Source of the DNA: Kalaharituber pfeilii | Taxonomy: Eukaryota > Ascomycota > Pezizomycetes > Pezizales > Pezizaceae | DNA: 64,000 nt | Assembly: GCA_015179045.1 (NCBI GenBank) | Contig: WHUZ01000010.1 | Span: 682,001-746,000, forward strand | Direction of reading: 5' to 3' | In this document: positions 1 through 10,440 of the stretch, one piece after another | Layout of the letters: each line of letters starts with the position of its first letter | Position numbering within the stretch: the first letter of the stretch is position 1 | The notes under the pieces: generated by a model | What the model saw: the letters and a program-made list of their open reading frames with translations, nothing else | Databases searched by the model: none | What the model was told of the DNA's origin: nothing | Position numbers and translations under genes: made by a program

Positions 1-44
1 GTGAACCGTTTACTTAAGTCGCACAGCATTCAGTATCCGTGACC

Positions 45-96
45 CCCTGTCAGCCAGGGGTATGTCTCCCCCCTGTCAGCCAGGGGTATGTCTCCC
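45..96. repeat. 26-bp tandem duplication with internal palindrome
   Basis: Two head-to-tail copies of a 26-bp unit (45-70 and 71-96), each containing CCCTGTCAGCCAGGGG, which can form a small CCCTG/CAGGG stem. Nothing coding is recognisable around it. Confidence 0.8.
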
Positions 97-238
97 CGCT
101 CTTCAACGAAGTCCTCCCTCTTGTCCCAGTCCATTGTCGTGATCACCTTGCTCCCTTCCCTTTTTTGTGTGCTGAGCCTGCCGCTGACCATTGCGTGATC
201 GGAGCCTGCTATCCAGGATGTTGTTGTCCCGGACCATT

Positions 239-665
239 TTTTTTTTTTTTTTTTTTTATTTCATTACTCGCATACCGCCTTGTAGGCTACGGCGAGGGTG
301 TAGATACATGCAAAATAATACACGGAAAATAAACAGCATATAAAACCATAAAGTGAAAGGAAAAAGTGAGACTATATCCGGTTACTCCGCCGCCCAGTCC
401 ATTCACCTCCGCCAACGTTATGTCTCCCCCCTCCTTATCTCTTGACAGCTCCCTTAACCCCGCCTCTCCTCTCGGTTATCTTTTCTTCCACACTCACACC
501 TACTCATGATGTGCTCAAAATTTTCGAAGTCCCTTCCGCACCATCTGCATTCGGGAGAGGTCTCCTTCCCTATCTGATATCTCCACTGTCGTAGTCCCTT
601 GTTTCCCAGAATTCCTGCGAGAGTGGATACCCTCCTCCTGCTCCCCAAATACTCCAGTGTCGATG
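239..665 (-). mobile_element. 5'-truncated LINE, tag-A family, 3' end only
   Basis: On the minus strand this reads the last part of a LINE polyprotein: a STLAGILGNKGL..W block, then a zinc-binding CRWCG..ENFEHI..C cluster of the kind found after the RNase H domain in Tad-like LINEs. It ends in tag A (hairpin, then ATAAA) and a poly(A) read as poly(T) at 239-257. The same order is seen in the longer copy at 5341-6305. Homology to LINE protein fades near 665, so this copy is strongly 5'-truncated. No clean target duplication was found. Confidence 0.75.
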
Positions 666-2460
666 AATTCATTATTTCCAGGATCCAAAGTGGTGCAAGC
701 CTGGTCCAACACAATGTCGCCAAATAATGGTGACGATAAGTGCACCTCCAGAACGTTGAGCCTGACAGGATTCACAAAGATTGTCGGGGTGTGCTGTGGA
801 GCCGGTTAATGGGCCAGCAGTCTCTGATAATTTTAAGTCCATTCGAAACGTCTCATGTCGCATGATCAATCGACGTCGTTGTTGAAATATGCTTGGCAAT
901 ACTTTGACAATCCCTGCCCGCATGCAGAAGCGGGGAGGATTGGAGGAAGCGAACTCATTGGATCGTTAAAAAGCATCATTAAATTGGTCCATCTTTCACG
1001 TGGAAAACGGATGCCGCCAACGATGAATTTCAGATCTCGGTATGTCTAGTAAAAGTACTATGCAACATTAGTGTAATGAGCATAGGTGAAGTGAATCCCT
1101 CAAGAGCGAAATGCCTTCCACTTTGTTTGCTTGAACAGTTGCTTACCTCTTTCTGGGCCGCCCATCTTTGTCCCTGAAGGTTGTTAACATCTGACATGCA
1201 CATGGTTGGCACAGGGTTCTTGGTACTAGTGCGGTGGGGTGGATTACACCACCACCACCACCACCACCACCACCACCACCACCACCACCACCACCACCAT
1301 CACCAGGTGTCTTACGGATCTGGATGGACCACATTGTTGCCCAGCGCTTCATTACTGGAAAATTCCGGTCACATGATGCTCTTTCTTTTTTTGACCTATG
1401 TCGTCAAACGTTCTTTGGACTCTCGGCAGTAAAACATCCTGAACCTGCTTCTGTATCCAGGTTCTCCTTAAAGCCGGCATAGCAAATACTGCACTGCAGT
1501 TTCGACAGAGCATTATCCGGCCTTGATAAATTGAAAGTCGCCGTTAGCAAGAAACCTCTCAGGGTTCTGCGAGTTTATAAAACGTTTACAGCCTAACTGC
1601 TTATGCTATTTTGGAATAGCCGTGTGATAAGTACCATTTCTTGGAGAAAGCTACCTACATCTCTAAACCTCCTTTTGATGTATGAAGAATCTCTCATGTA
1701 GGAGTTCGTTAATGTGTTATCAAATTATGTAGGTACACCTTTTCTTGGACTGAGCTGTTGCAAGTAAATGCGAAGTAACACCTTGCAAAAGACTCCGGAA
1801 TTTGCTAAGGCACTTTACTTTGTTTTCCGGAAGTCATAAAGGAATTTTATGTCTCCCACCTTTGATTACAGCTATCTGCTGCATTCCACATCGTGGGATG
1901 GTTGGAGTCCCGAACCTTGGTAAACTGGAGAGACTAATCTCATCGCATGTCCATATCTTACCTGTCACCCATCATATGCATTGTCAGCGGTGTCTTGTCT
2001 TCGTGAGACAGTTTGGAAGGCTCGTGACCGTCAGTGCATACATTACCCCACTCACGTCATATGCCTGCATGGCGGCATCTGGGTCTGTTACTTTGGAGCC
2101 AGGGAGCTGTGCCTTGCAGGGCAGAGCTGGAATTATTACACAACCGGGACTGCTGGCTGCTGTGGCTGGAGGACGTGTATGGCTCGGACTGTGGGGCGGG
2201 TATGGTGAAGCACTTATGGCAAAGTCAGTAGAGCTGAGACGAGGTAACGTTACGTGAGCATCTTCACATGACCAGCGTTTGAGTCAAGGGTCACTTCTCC
2301 GTCTTGGCTATATTGGGAATGTCTTATCCGCTGCAGAGATTGCCAGCCAGGTATCAAGCGTCCAGATTCCGAGGGTCGTGCTTTGTAGAGAGATCAAGAG
2401 ATTTTTACTCCTGTACCTGGCATCATCATGATTAGCGTCATGCCTAGCTCCTAGGCCTTC
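666..2460. other. No recognisable gene
   Basis: Open frames here are short or compositionally unremarkable. I see no protein motifs or RNA genes. The only notable object is the ACC microsatellite at about 1248-1305. Confidence 0.5.
1248..1305. repeat. (ACC)n microsatellite
   Basis: About 18 uninterrupted ACC triplets, then CATCACC. It produces artefactual poly-His, poly-Pro and poly-Gly frames with no other coding support. Confidence 0.95.
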
Positions 2461-2556
2461 AAAGGCGACAGGCTTCTCACCTGACCCGGGTTTTTGTGTC
2501 CCTGCCATAGGCTTGTACGGGGTTATGTGAACAAAAAAAAAAAAAAGGCGACAGGC
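2461..2556 (+). mobile_element. Tail-only retro-insertion (tag B/C) with 13-bp TSD
   Basis: A 70-bp insertion (2474-2543) consists of the tag CCCTGCCATAGG..GGGGTTATGTGA plus about 14 A. It is flanked by perfect direct repeats AAAGGCGACAGGC at 2461-2473 and 2544-2556. This is the signature of target-primed reverse transcription of an RNA carrying only the last ~55 nt of the element. Confidence 0.9.
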
Positions 2557-2583
2557 ACGAGAAATGTGGAATGAGCCCCCCCT

Positions 2584-2622
2584 TGCCGTTTACGTAATCC
2601 CGCAAACAGGCTACCACGGCAG
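2584..2622 (-). mobile_element. Degenerate tag-C LINE 3' end
   Basis: On the minus strand the segment aligns by eye with the C tag (CCTGCC..GGTAGCCTG..GCGGG.TTACGT). It has lost its poly(A) and has several substitutions. It lies 40 bp from the opposite-strand tail at 2474-2543. Confidence 0.6.
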
Positions 2623-3032
2623 GGAGAAAATTGAGGACATGAATGTGCACCTTTGTTCAAAGTCCGCCGTCCATGGCAATACACTAGTGAGGGCGATGAA
2701 TTCGGAAATGTCTAGAAAATGTACAATATGGTTAATGCTCTGGCCATAATTATTAGTAACTGTAACATGGCCTATTTTGGCCGTGTCTACTACATTTGAC
2801 CACTGGGCTGATAGGTTTCTGCCATTTCCGGATGGCTGGGCCAAGAAAGTTGCGCGGTATATAAACTGTAGCACCGGTACCTCATCACTAACCATACTAC
2901 CTATTCACCTCCAGCCAGCGCTGTCGCACACCAAGCACCTGCACGCAGTAATTCATTAACTGTAATTGTAACCACCATCATACAGAGACACACGCCACTA
3001 ACGTCTCTCCCTCAGAAGCTTAAGTAGCCCGA

Positions 3033-3500
3033 ATGCAAGAAATCACCAACGGTAAGGGTGCTACTGCATCCCAATCCAATACCCCGCCCCACTGCCCTTC
3101 CACCTCTGGTCCCCCCAAACTCAAGATTGTGATCCCTTCCGATAAGGAGCTCGCCGAATATATTGCTTCACAGGCCCTTATATATGCTCCCTCTGCTCCC
3201 TCATCATGGGACCACCGATTCCTCTATCCACCCGAGTGCAGCGAGGAGAGTCCCCCGGCAAAGAGGGCTTGTATTACTGACATTCGTGCTGCTACTGTGG
3301 CTTCTCCGGACACGACGAATACTAACGTGAACGCCCGAATGCAAGAAATCACCGACGGTAAAGGTGCTACTGCAACCCAACCCAATACCCCGCCCCACTG
3401 CCCTTCCACCTCCAGTAGCTCCAAACTCAAGATTGGGATCCCTTCCGATAAGGAGATCGCCGAATATAATGCTTCAGAGGTCGGACACGAGGAATACTAA
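3033..3500 (+). CDS. Hypothetical repetitive ORF
   Basis: A 155-codon open frame from an ATG. The first ~45 residues (MQEITNGKGATASQ..PPHCPSTS..KLKI.IPSDKE.AEY.AS) recur about 101 residues later with few changes. The DNA repeats with a period of about 305 bp (3027-3175 and 3332-3480). A third short match (CGGACACGA.GAATACTAACGTGAACG) recurs at 3307 and 3483. No known domain is visible. It could be part of a spliced gene or a chance frame in a duplicated segment; coding status is uncertain. Confidence 0.25.
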   Translation: MQEITNGKGATASQSNTPPHCPSTSGPPKLKIVIPSDKELAEYIASQALIYAPSAPSSWDHRFLYPPECSEESPPAKRACITDIRAATVASPDTTNTNVNARMQEITDGKGATATQPNTPPHCPSTSSSSKLKIGIPSDKEIAEYNASEVGHEEY

Positions 3501-4872
3501 CGTGAACGTTGTTGTAGCTGGTGTAGATAAGGCTACAAACACAGATGAGTGGGATTTGAGCGATCGCAGCTGCCATTGATGAGGTTTGGAGAGGACATAC
3601 TTGTGGGGTCAGGCAGGGCCACTGACTGGTGAAGAAGAGGAGAATAGTAAAGGGAAGGGAAAGGAAATTAGGAAGGAGTTCAGAGGACTAATTGATAACG
3701 AAAATGTAGGTGTCTGATGTGCATTCTGTCCTTGGTCGTGGAATTATTGCAGTTTATAAGGACCTAAGAATAAAAAGAATAGAGGAAGAAGGATAAGTTA
3801 AAACTAGCCTTCTACACCAGCCCCTTGTATATGCAACTCAGTGATAAAGTTTCGTCAACCGTGCCGCCGTAGTATGGCTAGAACTATACGTGAATGTGGA
3901 TTTTGCACGTGTTCAGGGTAACCAGGACGCAACGGGTAATTACCCATGATAACAGATAGGTAAGTACGGACAATGCCAAGCTATAGTAGCATCCAGTATA
4001 GTAGTCACATATATCGATTCCTGTATCTCACTAGGCAGAAGATCAATTCTTCGTTAATTAAGCTTGGTCCTTACACGGCTGAGCTCATGGCACAAGCCAG
4101 ACTCAAGCAGTGATGCTGGGCTTATCCCCAAGTATCGTGGTGGTACAGGAATTTGAATGACTTTTTTTATTGGAGGGCAATGAAGGGTAGTCTCAAATGA
4201 ACGGTACAAAGCAGCTATTAAGAAGTCTATGGGGGCTCCAGTATGTCTTGGTAGCAGGATAGTTTCGTTGATTTGAGGGGTCAAATGGAGTGTGGAGTAC
4301 CGCATAATCTGGCGAGCAATACCCCCTGGACTTTCTGGGTTAAGCCGAATTCTAATCGCTTCTATCCCCTATTTCACCTAGGAAAGTGTCTTCCTTGCCT
4401 CCATCTACATAAGATTAGCAGCCTTATGCAAAGCTTCCCCTTTACTGATGGGAGGTCTTGTTCGCCAGATTATGCGGTAGCCTGTGGGGAACCTTCTACA
4501 TGGGATGCTCCAGCGCCAAGAAAGATGGCGACTTGCCCACTCCAGTAAGTCGCAACCTCAGGTGAATGATGAATCACCATTGACCCACTGCTCCCACGAA
4601 ACTTGGAACCCAGCCGCAGTCTCCTGTTCTTATATCTCAACCCCGAAGCCGCTTTGGCAGTCGGGGCTCTCAAGGCTAACGGTTTTTTTTTTTAAAACCC
4701 TGACCCGCCAATAGAAAATCCGTCTTACAAAAGTGATTGCTCTCATTGTCTGTGGTCCGCATCTCAATAATCTGATATTGCCGGTCTGGATATTCAGAGA
4801 ATCTCTCAGTCGGAAGTTCTTTGTGAACGTCCCATTCCTGGTATTATGTGGGAATTTCACTCATTATGCTGA
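3501..4872. other. No recognisable gene
   Basis: Short unrelated frames only. A 12-nt poly(T) followed by AAAACCC at 4681-4696 may be the worn tail of an old retroelement, but no tag is recognisable beside it. Confidence 0.4.
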
Positions 4873-5340
4873 TCAGATTGAGGATGACTGACAACCTTTT
4901 GTTTTAAGTGGTCTGTATGACAACTTCAGTCTCTTCCTCTCTTCGGCTCTCCACTCTTTGAATTGCTGTCTAATACCCGCCTCAGTCACTGTCTCGTCCT
5001 GGTATTGCATTGCTGTAGCAACCTTCGCCGCCATATCTGCCCTAGTATTACCTCTGACTCCTCTATGCGACTTCACCCACATCACCGCCATGTCATGTTC
5101 CCCCCGATTAATCCTCTCTTCCCACCTCCTCCTCACGAGCCTAGCGGGCCCCTCCGGTGTCAGGCCTCCTCTCGCTATCCTTTGCAGTTTCGCTATAGTA
5201 ACTCTGGAATCCGTAATGACCAGCAACTCTCCCTCTCTCTCCAGAGCTTCTCCCACCCCTATCAGCTCTCCGTCATTCACCGTACATTGCCTCCCCAGGT
5301 AGACAGAAGTATCTTTGCTACCTTGGTGTACCCCGGCACC
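4873..5340 (-). pseudogene. RNase H domain of the old LINE (C-terminal half)
   Basis: The fragment continues the domain broken at 6306. The TDGS segment lies on the far side of the inserted LINE. This side carries VNDGEL, VITDSRVTIAKL and a WVKSHRGVRGN..AD segment, matching the D-E-D-D layout of LINE-encoded RNase H, which degrades RNA in the cDNA hybrid. The frame reaches SYRPLK and then runs into unrelated sequence, so the zinc-binding C-terminus is missing. Confidence 0.8.
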
Positions 5341-6317
5341 TTTTTTTTTTTTTTTTTTTTTTATTTCATTAATCGCATGCCGCCCTATGGGCTATGGCGA
5401 TGTTTAACAGTACATTAAAAGTAAACATGAATCAAGTTAGCAATGAAAATGTCTTCACTCCTTCCCCGCCCATTCAAGTATCTCCACCAGGTTCTGGTCC
5501 TTGTCTATTTTCCTTAGTCCTTCCGCTCCTCCCCATTTCTTTTCCCATGCGTCGCAACTTTGTATGTGTTCCCAGTTTTCCAGGGCCTTCCCGCACCATC
5601 GGCATTCGGGTGACTCGGCTTTCCCAATTCGGTGTCTCCATTCTTTTAGCCCCTTGTTCCCGAAGATCCCGGCCAGTGTTGAGAGAAACTTCCTTCGATT
5701 CACTAGCTGCGTTGGTCTGTAGTTTAACTCCGCTTGGTTCCTTTCGATGGCTCGTAGGGCTTTATACTCTTGTCTTATTCCCGCTTCTGTCACCGTTTCG
5801 TCTTCGTCTTGTATGGCTGTTCCGATTTTTGCCGCCCAGTCTGCCTCCGTGTTCCCCTGGACCCCCTTGTGGCTTTTTACCCATATTATTGCGAGGTCTA
5901 CATCTCCCCTGGCCACCCGTTCTTCCCAACGTCTTCTTACCTCTCGGGAGGCGCCGTCGACCATGGGGTCTCCCCCGGCTATCTTTCGTATTCTAGCTAT
6001 GGCTGTCTGTGAGTCGGTAATTAGCAATACTTCGCCCTGTTGTTTTAGCGCTTCGCTTACTGCTGTTAGCTCCCCGTCGTTCACCGTGCTCCTTCTTCCT
6101 AGGAAGATCGACGTCGACCCGTCCCGGTGGTACGTCCCGGCGCCTGTATTCTCTTCTATCCGGCTTCCATCCGTGTACACCCCTTTCCATCCTTCTTCGA
6201 CTTCTTTCTCCAGTAGCTCTTCCCATTCCTCTCTGCTCGTGTCGCTCGGATGCGTGGGGTGTATGTATATCGGTAGTGGATCCCGGTGTCTCAAGTCTCC
6301 TCTCATACCCCGGCACC
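5329..6317 (-). mobile_element. 5'-truncated tag-A LINE (965 bp) with 12-bp TSD
   Basis: Perfect direct repeats TACCCCGGCACC at 5329-5340 and 6306-6317 bound an insertion (5341-6305) that begins with poly(T) and tag A. It encodes, on the minus strand, a complete RNase H domain: YTDGSRIEENTGAG, NDGELTAVSEAL, ITDSQTAIARI, WVKSHKGVQGNTEAD. The zinc-binding CRWCGKALENWEHIQSCDAW follows. The coding frame is open from the truncation to its stop at 5455. It is inserted inside the RNase H region of an older relative. Confidence 0.93.
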
Positions 6318-6970
6318 TGTCTTGCCTTCTCTCCTGCTCCCGTCTGTATATATACTCGACCACCCCTCCTCTTCTTCTCTAGAAATAATGTCCTCCCATT
6401 CCTCTCCGCAAAGGTCCTTGGAATAGAACGGATGTACATAAACTGGTAGTGGGTCATGGTGCTCGAGTGAACCTCTCAGGTATCTGGTCTCCGGTTGAGG
6501 GTCGTTTATCGGTTCCTCCCCAAACCTCAACGTCCTAGCTTCCACCCTCTTCGCCTCTCCGTCCACAAAAGTCTCAACCGATTCCAGATTCGCCAGCCCT
6601 TCCACCACGTCCCTTCTCGTTCCCCATGGAGCTCCGACTATCTTCCTGGCCACCCCATACTGCCACTTCTCTAGCTGTCTAATCTTGCGATCCGCAGGGG
6701 AGCCTTTCGCGTAACACGCCCATGCCCAACTTCCCCAGGTAGCTATGTTCCTGGCAATGCTTGTATATAGCTGCCGTCTTCTAGCGGGTGGTATTTTGTG
6801 TAGCCGTGATGCTACCCGCCATGCTGCCTTCCCCAGTTGTAATCTCCTGTTGAAGTGGTCATCGAACTTTAACTCCCAGTCTACATACAGCCCTACCAAC
6901 CTGTAACTTCGTCCCTTTGTACCTATCACAATGGTCTCAGCCTTCTGAGGGTCCAGCTCGAACCCTTCCT
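6306..6970 (-). pseudogene. LINE RT thumb/connection region and start of RNase H
   Basis: An open minus-strand segment running from EGFELDPQKAET through GLYVDWELKFDDHF and ARRRQLYTSIARNIATWG to YTDGSRREGKTGAGV. It is broken there by the younger LINE. A homologous plus-strand fragment lies at 34250-34556. The first codons abut the tag-B insertion at 6971-7073, and the RT fragment at 7074-8355 supplies the preceding residues. Confidence 0.85.
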
Positions 6971-7073
6971 GGTGCCTGTCTCCGGGCCAGAAGGACTTCG
7001 GTCCAGGGACACTGCCATGGCGAACAGCTGCAAGCGGGGTTATGTGAAAAAAAAAAAAAAAAAAAAAAAAAAA
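6971..7073 (+). mobile_element. Short tag-B retro-insertion in LINE RT
   Basis: About 76 bp of B-family 3' sequence (GTGCCTGTCTCCGGGCC..CCATGGCGAACAGCTG..GGGGTTATGTGA) followed by about 27 A. It separates codons ..KLTEEA from EGFEL.. of the host LINE. The same sequence precedes the B tail at 22572-22670. Flanks CCCTTCCT and GCCTCCTC may be a worn target duplication but are not convincing. Confidence 0.85.
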
Positions 7074-8355
7074 GCCTCCTCAGTCAGCTTTCTGCGATGC
7101 TCTAATATGTCTCTCTTTAACTGCCTCAGCGACCTGTTGGCCAGAACGCAGTGGAAGTCGTCCACGTAGGATCTGGAGAACTCGCGACTGTCTGCTTTTC
7201 CAGCCACTGGTGCAATCGCAACTAGCAAAAGTACTGGGGATAGAGGGGAACCCTGAGGGGTGCCGTCGGTCATTGTGCTCTCTCCTCTAACCTTCCTATC
7301 CCATGAGACTTTAAAATCTGTCGGCTGTAGGAAACCTTCCACGAAGGCTGCCATATTCGGATCAACCGTCTCTATTCTCCTCACCACCTTCTCTCTCCCT
7401 AGATGGTTGAAGGCCGATTTTATGTCGTCTCCGACTATTGCCGTCCACTCGTTTCTTTGGAGTCTCCTATCCACCTCCTTTAGCACCTGTCGCTGTAGGT
7501 CCTCTGCCCCCCGCATCGGTCTGCCACCCAGCTGGGTTTTTCTATACAGTTCATCCCGCCTCTGAATGAGATCCGCTACTACCTTCTGTCCGAGCTTGGC
7601 CACTGTGTTCAACAGAGTAATCGGTCTCCATCCTGCCGGGTCATCCCTAGGCCTGCCTTTCTTATGTATCATCACCACGTTAAATCCCCTAGCAAACTGA
7701 TAGTTCCCATTTATATATTCAATGATCTCCTCTCGAACCGCAGTCCAGAGCGTGGACCCCTTTAGCATCTTCAGAATTCCATACTGTATTCCATCCGGCC
7801 CTGGTGCTGACCTGGATTTCGTCTTCATCAATGCCTTATCTATGGCCTGTCTCGCCTCTTCCCTGTCTATAAGCAATCCAGTTGGCCTCCGAGTGACCGG
7901 TGTCTCACTAGGCTCCTCTATAATAAAATTCCTCTCCACTAACATCTCCATGACCTGCTGATCTGTGCCTGGGATGTCCATGAGCTCGTGCTCCCGAAAT
8001 GGGTCTCGTGCCAACCTGAATATATCCCATGGCGACGTTATTCTGTCCTCTTCCATGTACTCCTCCCAACATGCCTTCTTCTTCTCCCTAATTATGTCTC
8101 TCAACAACCTCCTAGCTCTAGTTTTCTCTGCCTGTGTATTCCCCTTCCGAAGTATATACTTCACCATCTTTCGCGCCTCCTTTACCTCCTTATCAAACCA
8201 CCTCTTGGATCGTTCTGTGATGTGTACATCCTTCGTGAAGATTTGGCTCAGCCTGGTGAGCAAGTCGTATGCCTTGACATTCTTCTCGAGTGACTTGTCT
8301 TCCCATTCCTGTAACCATTTGTTACGGTATCTGCGATTGCAGCGAAATGTAGGTG
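7074..8355 (-). pseudogene. LINE reverse transcriptase domain
   Basis: A long minus-strand open frame with RT landmarks in order: a GPDGIQYGILKML finger block, GWRPITLLNTVAK, an AFNHLGREKVVRRI palm segment, TPQGSPLSPVLLLVA and the active-site YVDDFHCVL. The frame appears intact for about 400 codons and ends only where the tag-B piece is inserted. It would copy the element's RNA into the target site. The upstream linker to the endonuclease is interrupted by the foldback element. Confidence 0.9.
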
Positions 8356-9500
8356 TAACTTAGGACAATGCTTGGAACTTGACCTTTGTATAGAGGGCAT
8401 GTAGGCCTCTATATATAGGCGTCCAGCATGTTGGTTATTTGCATTATTCTATTTAACATTGAGTGCTAACTAACAAGCTTCTCTCTCATCATCATCATGG
8501 CATTGATAACTATGAATGGTATGATTATCATGTGTCATGGCATCATTGATACTTTGTTCGGTCACCCTGACATTACCTCCGTTCTTATAGCTGACATCCT
8601 CGTCAGACCTTCACTCAATTGAGACCTTCACTTCATTCCTTTAGGGTAGCATTTCTATATATCAGGGGCCTGTCCTCTCCATGGGTAAAAGAAAACCCTG
8701 TACAAAAAAAGCCCTCCATAGGTGAGGAAGGTATAGGCTCAGTGTCCATTAATTCTTCGATTCGTTAGCATGTGCTCCGTTCAGCTCTTCGACTCATCGG
8801 CATAGGCTCAATTATCAATTAGCAGTCTTCAATTCATTGGTATGTGCTCAGTTCACCTCTTCATAGGTTCGCCAATTGATAAGTGAGCCTATGCCAATGA
8901 GGTGAAGAGCTGAATGGAGTACATACCGACGAATTGAAGAATTGATAGACACTGAGCCTATATCTTCCTCACCCATAGAGTGCTTTTTTCCTATAGGGTT
9001 TTTTTTAACCCATGGAGAGGTTTAACGGTAGTGCAATATGATGATACAGGTTCCTGACATATAGAAATGCTACCCTAAAGGAATGAAGTGAAGGTCTCAA
9101 TGAAGTGAAGGTCTGACGAGAACATTAGCCATAAGAATAGAGGTAATGTCAGGGTGACTGAACAAAGTATCAATGATGCCATGACACATGATAATCATGC
9201 CATTCATAGTTATCAATGCCATGATGATGATGAGAGAGAAGCTTGTTAGTTAGCACTCAATGTTAAATAGAATAATACAAATAACCAACATGCTGGACGC
9301 CTATATATAGAGGCCTTATATAGAGGCCGTGAAGGCCTCTATATATAGGCGTCCAGCATGTTGGTTATTTGTATTATTCTATTTAACATTGAGTGCTAAC
9401 TAACAAGCTTCTCTCTCATCATCATCATGGCATTGATAACTATGAATGGCGTGATTATCATGCGTCATGGCATCATTGATAGTTTGTTCGGTCACCCTGA
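8352..9500. mobile_element. Foldback element: two long inverted arms plus a third arm
   Basis: Arm 1 (about 8404-8825) and arm 2 (about 8877-9320) are inverted copies over roughly 440 bp with high identity by eye, separated by a ~50-nt spacer. A third, partial copy of the outer arm, in arm-1 orientation, follows at about 9332-9500. Each arm begins with the self-complementary CCTCTATATATAGGCG. The whole sits between the endonuclease and RT of the old LINE. Outer ends read TGTAACTT.. and ..CCCTGACA, but no target duplication is clear. No protein is encoded. Confidence 0.85.
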
Positions 9501-9949
9501 CACCATTCTCCAGGTCTGGCAAAAACCAGGTCCAGCAGTGCCGACCTTGTGTGTCGTTCCACGCATCTTGTCCATGTGATCGTTTGCGGCTCACCTGTTG
9601 CGTGAGCCCCCGGCTCTCCAGTGTCTCTTTTAGGGTTGTGCCTCTCCTGTCCTGCTTTTCAGAAAACCCCTATGATCAGGTCCGTCAAGCCGATTTGGTC
9701 CAGCTCCTTCTCAATGTGGCCCTCCTTGTTCCAGTAGACTTCTGAGACCCTCCTCCCACTCATCTCGACGCTGACATGTCCTCCCTGTCCACTTACTCTT
9801 AACCCATCCAGCTTGTCCTCGGGGAGGGGGCGCAGATTTCGTATGTAGAGCAGGCGGGGGAAGAGTAGATAGACATGCTTGCCTCTGAGCATTGACGGTC
9901 TAGACCCAGGGGCCCTGCCATGGCGAACAGCTGCAAGCGGGGTTACATG

Positions 9950-9995
<46 letters not shown>

Positions 9996-10204
9996 AGCTT
10001 GTCCTTTCTCACATACGCTGCCACTTTCCTGTCCTCCAGTGGCGTGTACACCGTGGCGTACGCGGGGCGGAACGTGGTGCCTCCGCCCGGTGCCCTCCAG
10101 TTCTATCCGATAAAAAGAATGTCGACCTTCTCGTCTGCTGCTTCCTGTAACGCCAGGTCGGTCCTGATTACCGACCTCCCCACGTTCTGGTATGCAATTC
10201 TAAT
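9501..10204 (-). pseudogene. LINE AP-endonuclease domain, degenerate
   Basis: Minus-strand translation starts MIRIAYQNVGRS and continues DLALQEAADEKVDILFIG, the N-terminal pattern of APE-type LINE endonucleases that nick the target DNA. Further down are WRAPGGGTTF, VYTPLEDRKVAAYV, VSEVYWNKEGHI and LLDLVFARPGEW. Stops and frame breaks occur, for example right after ILFIG. A tag-B insertion (9820-9993) splits RKDKL from DGLRV. The domain is dead. Confidence 0.75.
9808..10005 (+). mobile_element. Tag-B retro-insertion (174 bp) with 12-bp TSD
   Basis: Direct repeats CCAGCTTGTCCT at 9808-9819 and 9994-10005 flank an insertion ending in CCCTGCCATGGCGAACAGC..GGGGTTACATGA and about 44 A. Its 5' ~90 bp is not shared with the other B copies by eye, apart from the last stretch. 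Removing it restores the endonuclease reading frame. Confidence 0.92.
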
Positions 10205-10440
10205 CATGATAGGTCAGCGCTCTCTGGTGCTCGTTGGGGACTTGGGTGCGCTCTGCTGCAGCGCGGGTGGTGTTCGCCCAGTCTCCCGCAGCATTGGCAA
10301 GTCTTTTTGAAACCCTCGTTCTGTGGTTCGGTTGCATCCTTTCTCCTCTGCGAGCTTTCAGCCACTCCTCTCTGTTTTTGGACCCATTCTATCACCTGTC
10401 TACCATAATTTCATCTTCCTCTAAATCCATCACTCCAATT
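10205..10440 (-). pseudogene. Probable LINE ORF1 C-terminus
   Basis: An open minus-strand frame rich in Ala, Asn, Gln and Arg (SKRLANAAGDWANTTRAAAE, then RTQVPNEHQRALTYHD) ends a few bases before the endonuclease start. The position is that of an ORF1 tail, but no diagnostic domain is seen, so the assignment rests on context. Confidence 0.4.

Larger units (their letters stand above)
4873..10440 (-). mobile_element. Old Tad-like LINE split by four later insertions
   Basis: Read on the minus strand the parts follow LINE order: ORF1 C-terminus (10440-10205), APE-type endonuclease (10204-9501), reverse transcriptase (8355-7074), RT thumb/connection (6970-6306) and RNase H (5340-4873). They are separated by a tag-B insertion (9820-9993), a foldback element (8352-9500), a second tag-B insertion (6971-7073) and a younger tag-A LINE (5341-6305). 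Protein continuity across each gap supports one ancestral copy. The host copy itself stops near 4873 without its zinc-binding end or tail. Confidence 0.85.

Noticed and set aside
1181..1482. Poly-His, poly-Pro and poly-Gly open frames
   Set aside because: They are readings of one ACC microsatellite in different frames, with no coding support outside it.
1802..2257. 151-codon open frame
   Set aside because: It lacks a convincing ATG start, has no motifs and its composition matches the surrounding non-coding DNA.
4681..4696. Poly(T) followed by AAAACCC as telomere-like or LINE tail
   Set aside because: One short AAAACCCTGACCC stretch is not a telomeric array and no tag is recognisable.
6971..7073. 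Clean target duplication for the tag-B piece in the LINE RT
   Set aside because: CCCTTCCT and GCCTCCTC are too different to claim as a TSD; the insertion itself is supported by the split frame.
8404..9320. Long inverted repeat considered as a CRISPR or tRNA-like structure
   Set aside because: Arms are hundreds of bases long, with no spacer periodicity or cloverleaf. A foldback transposable element fits better.
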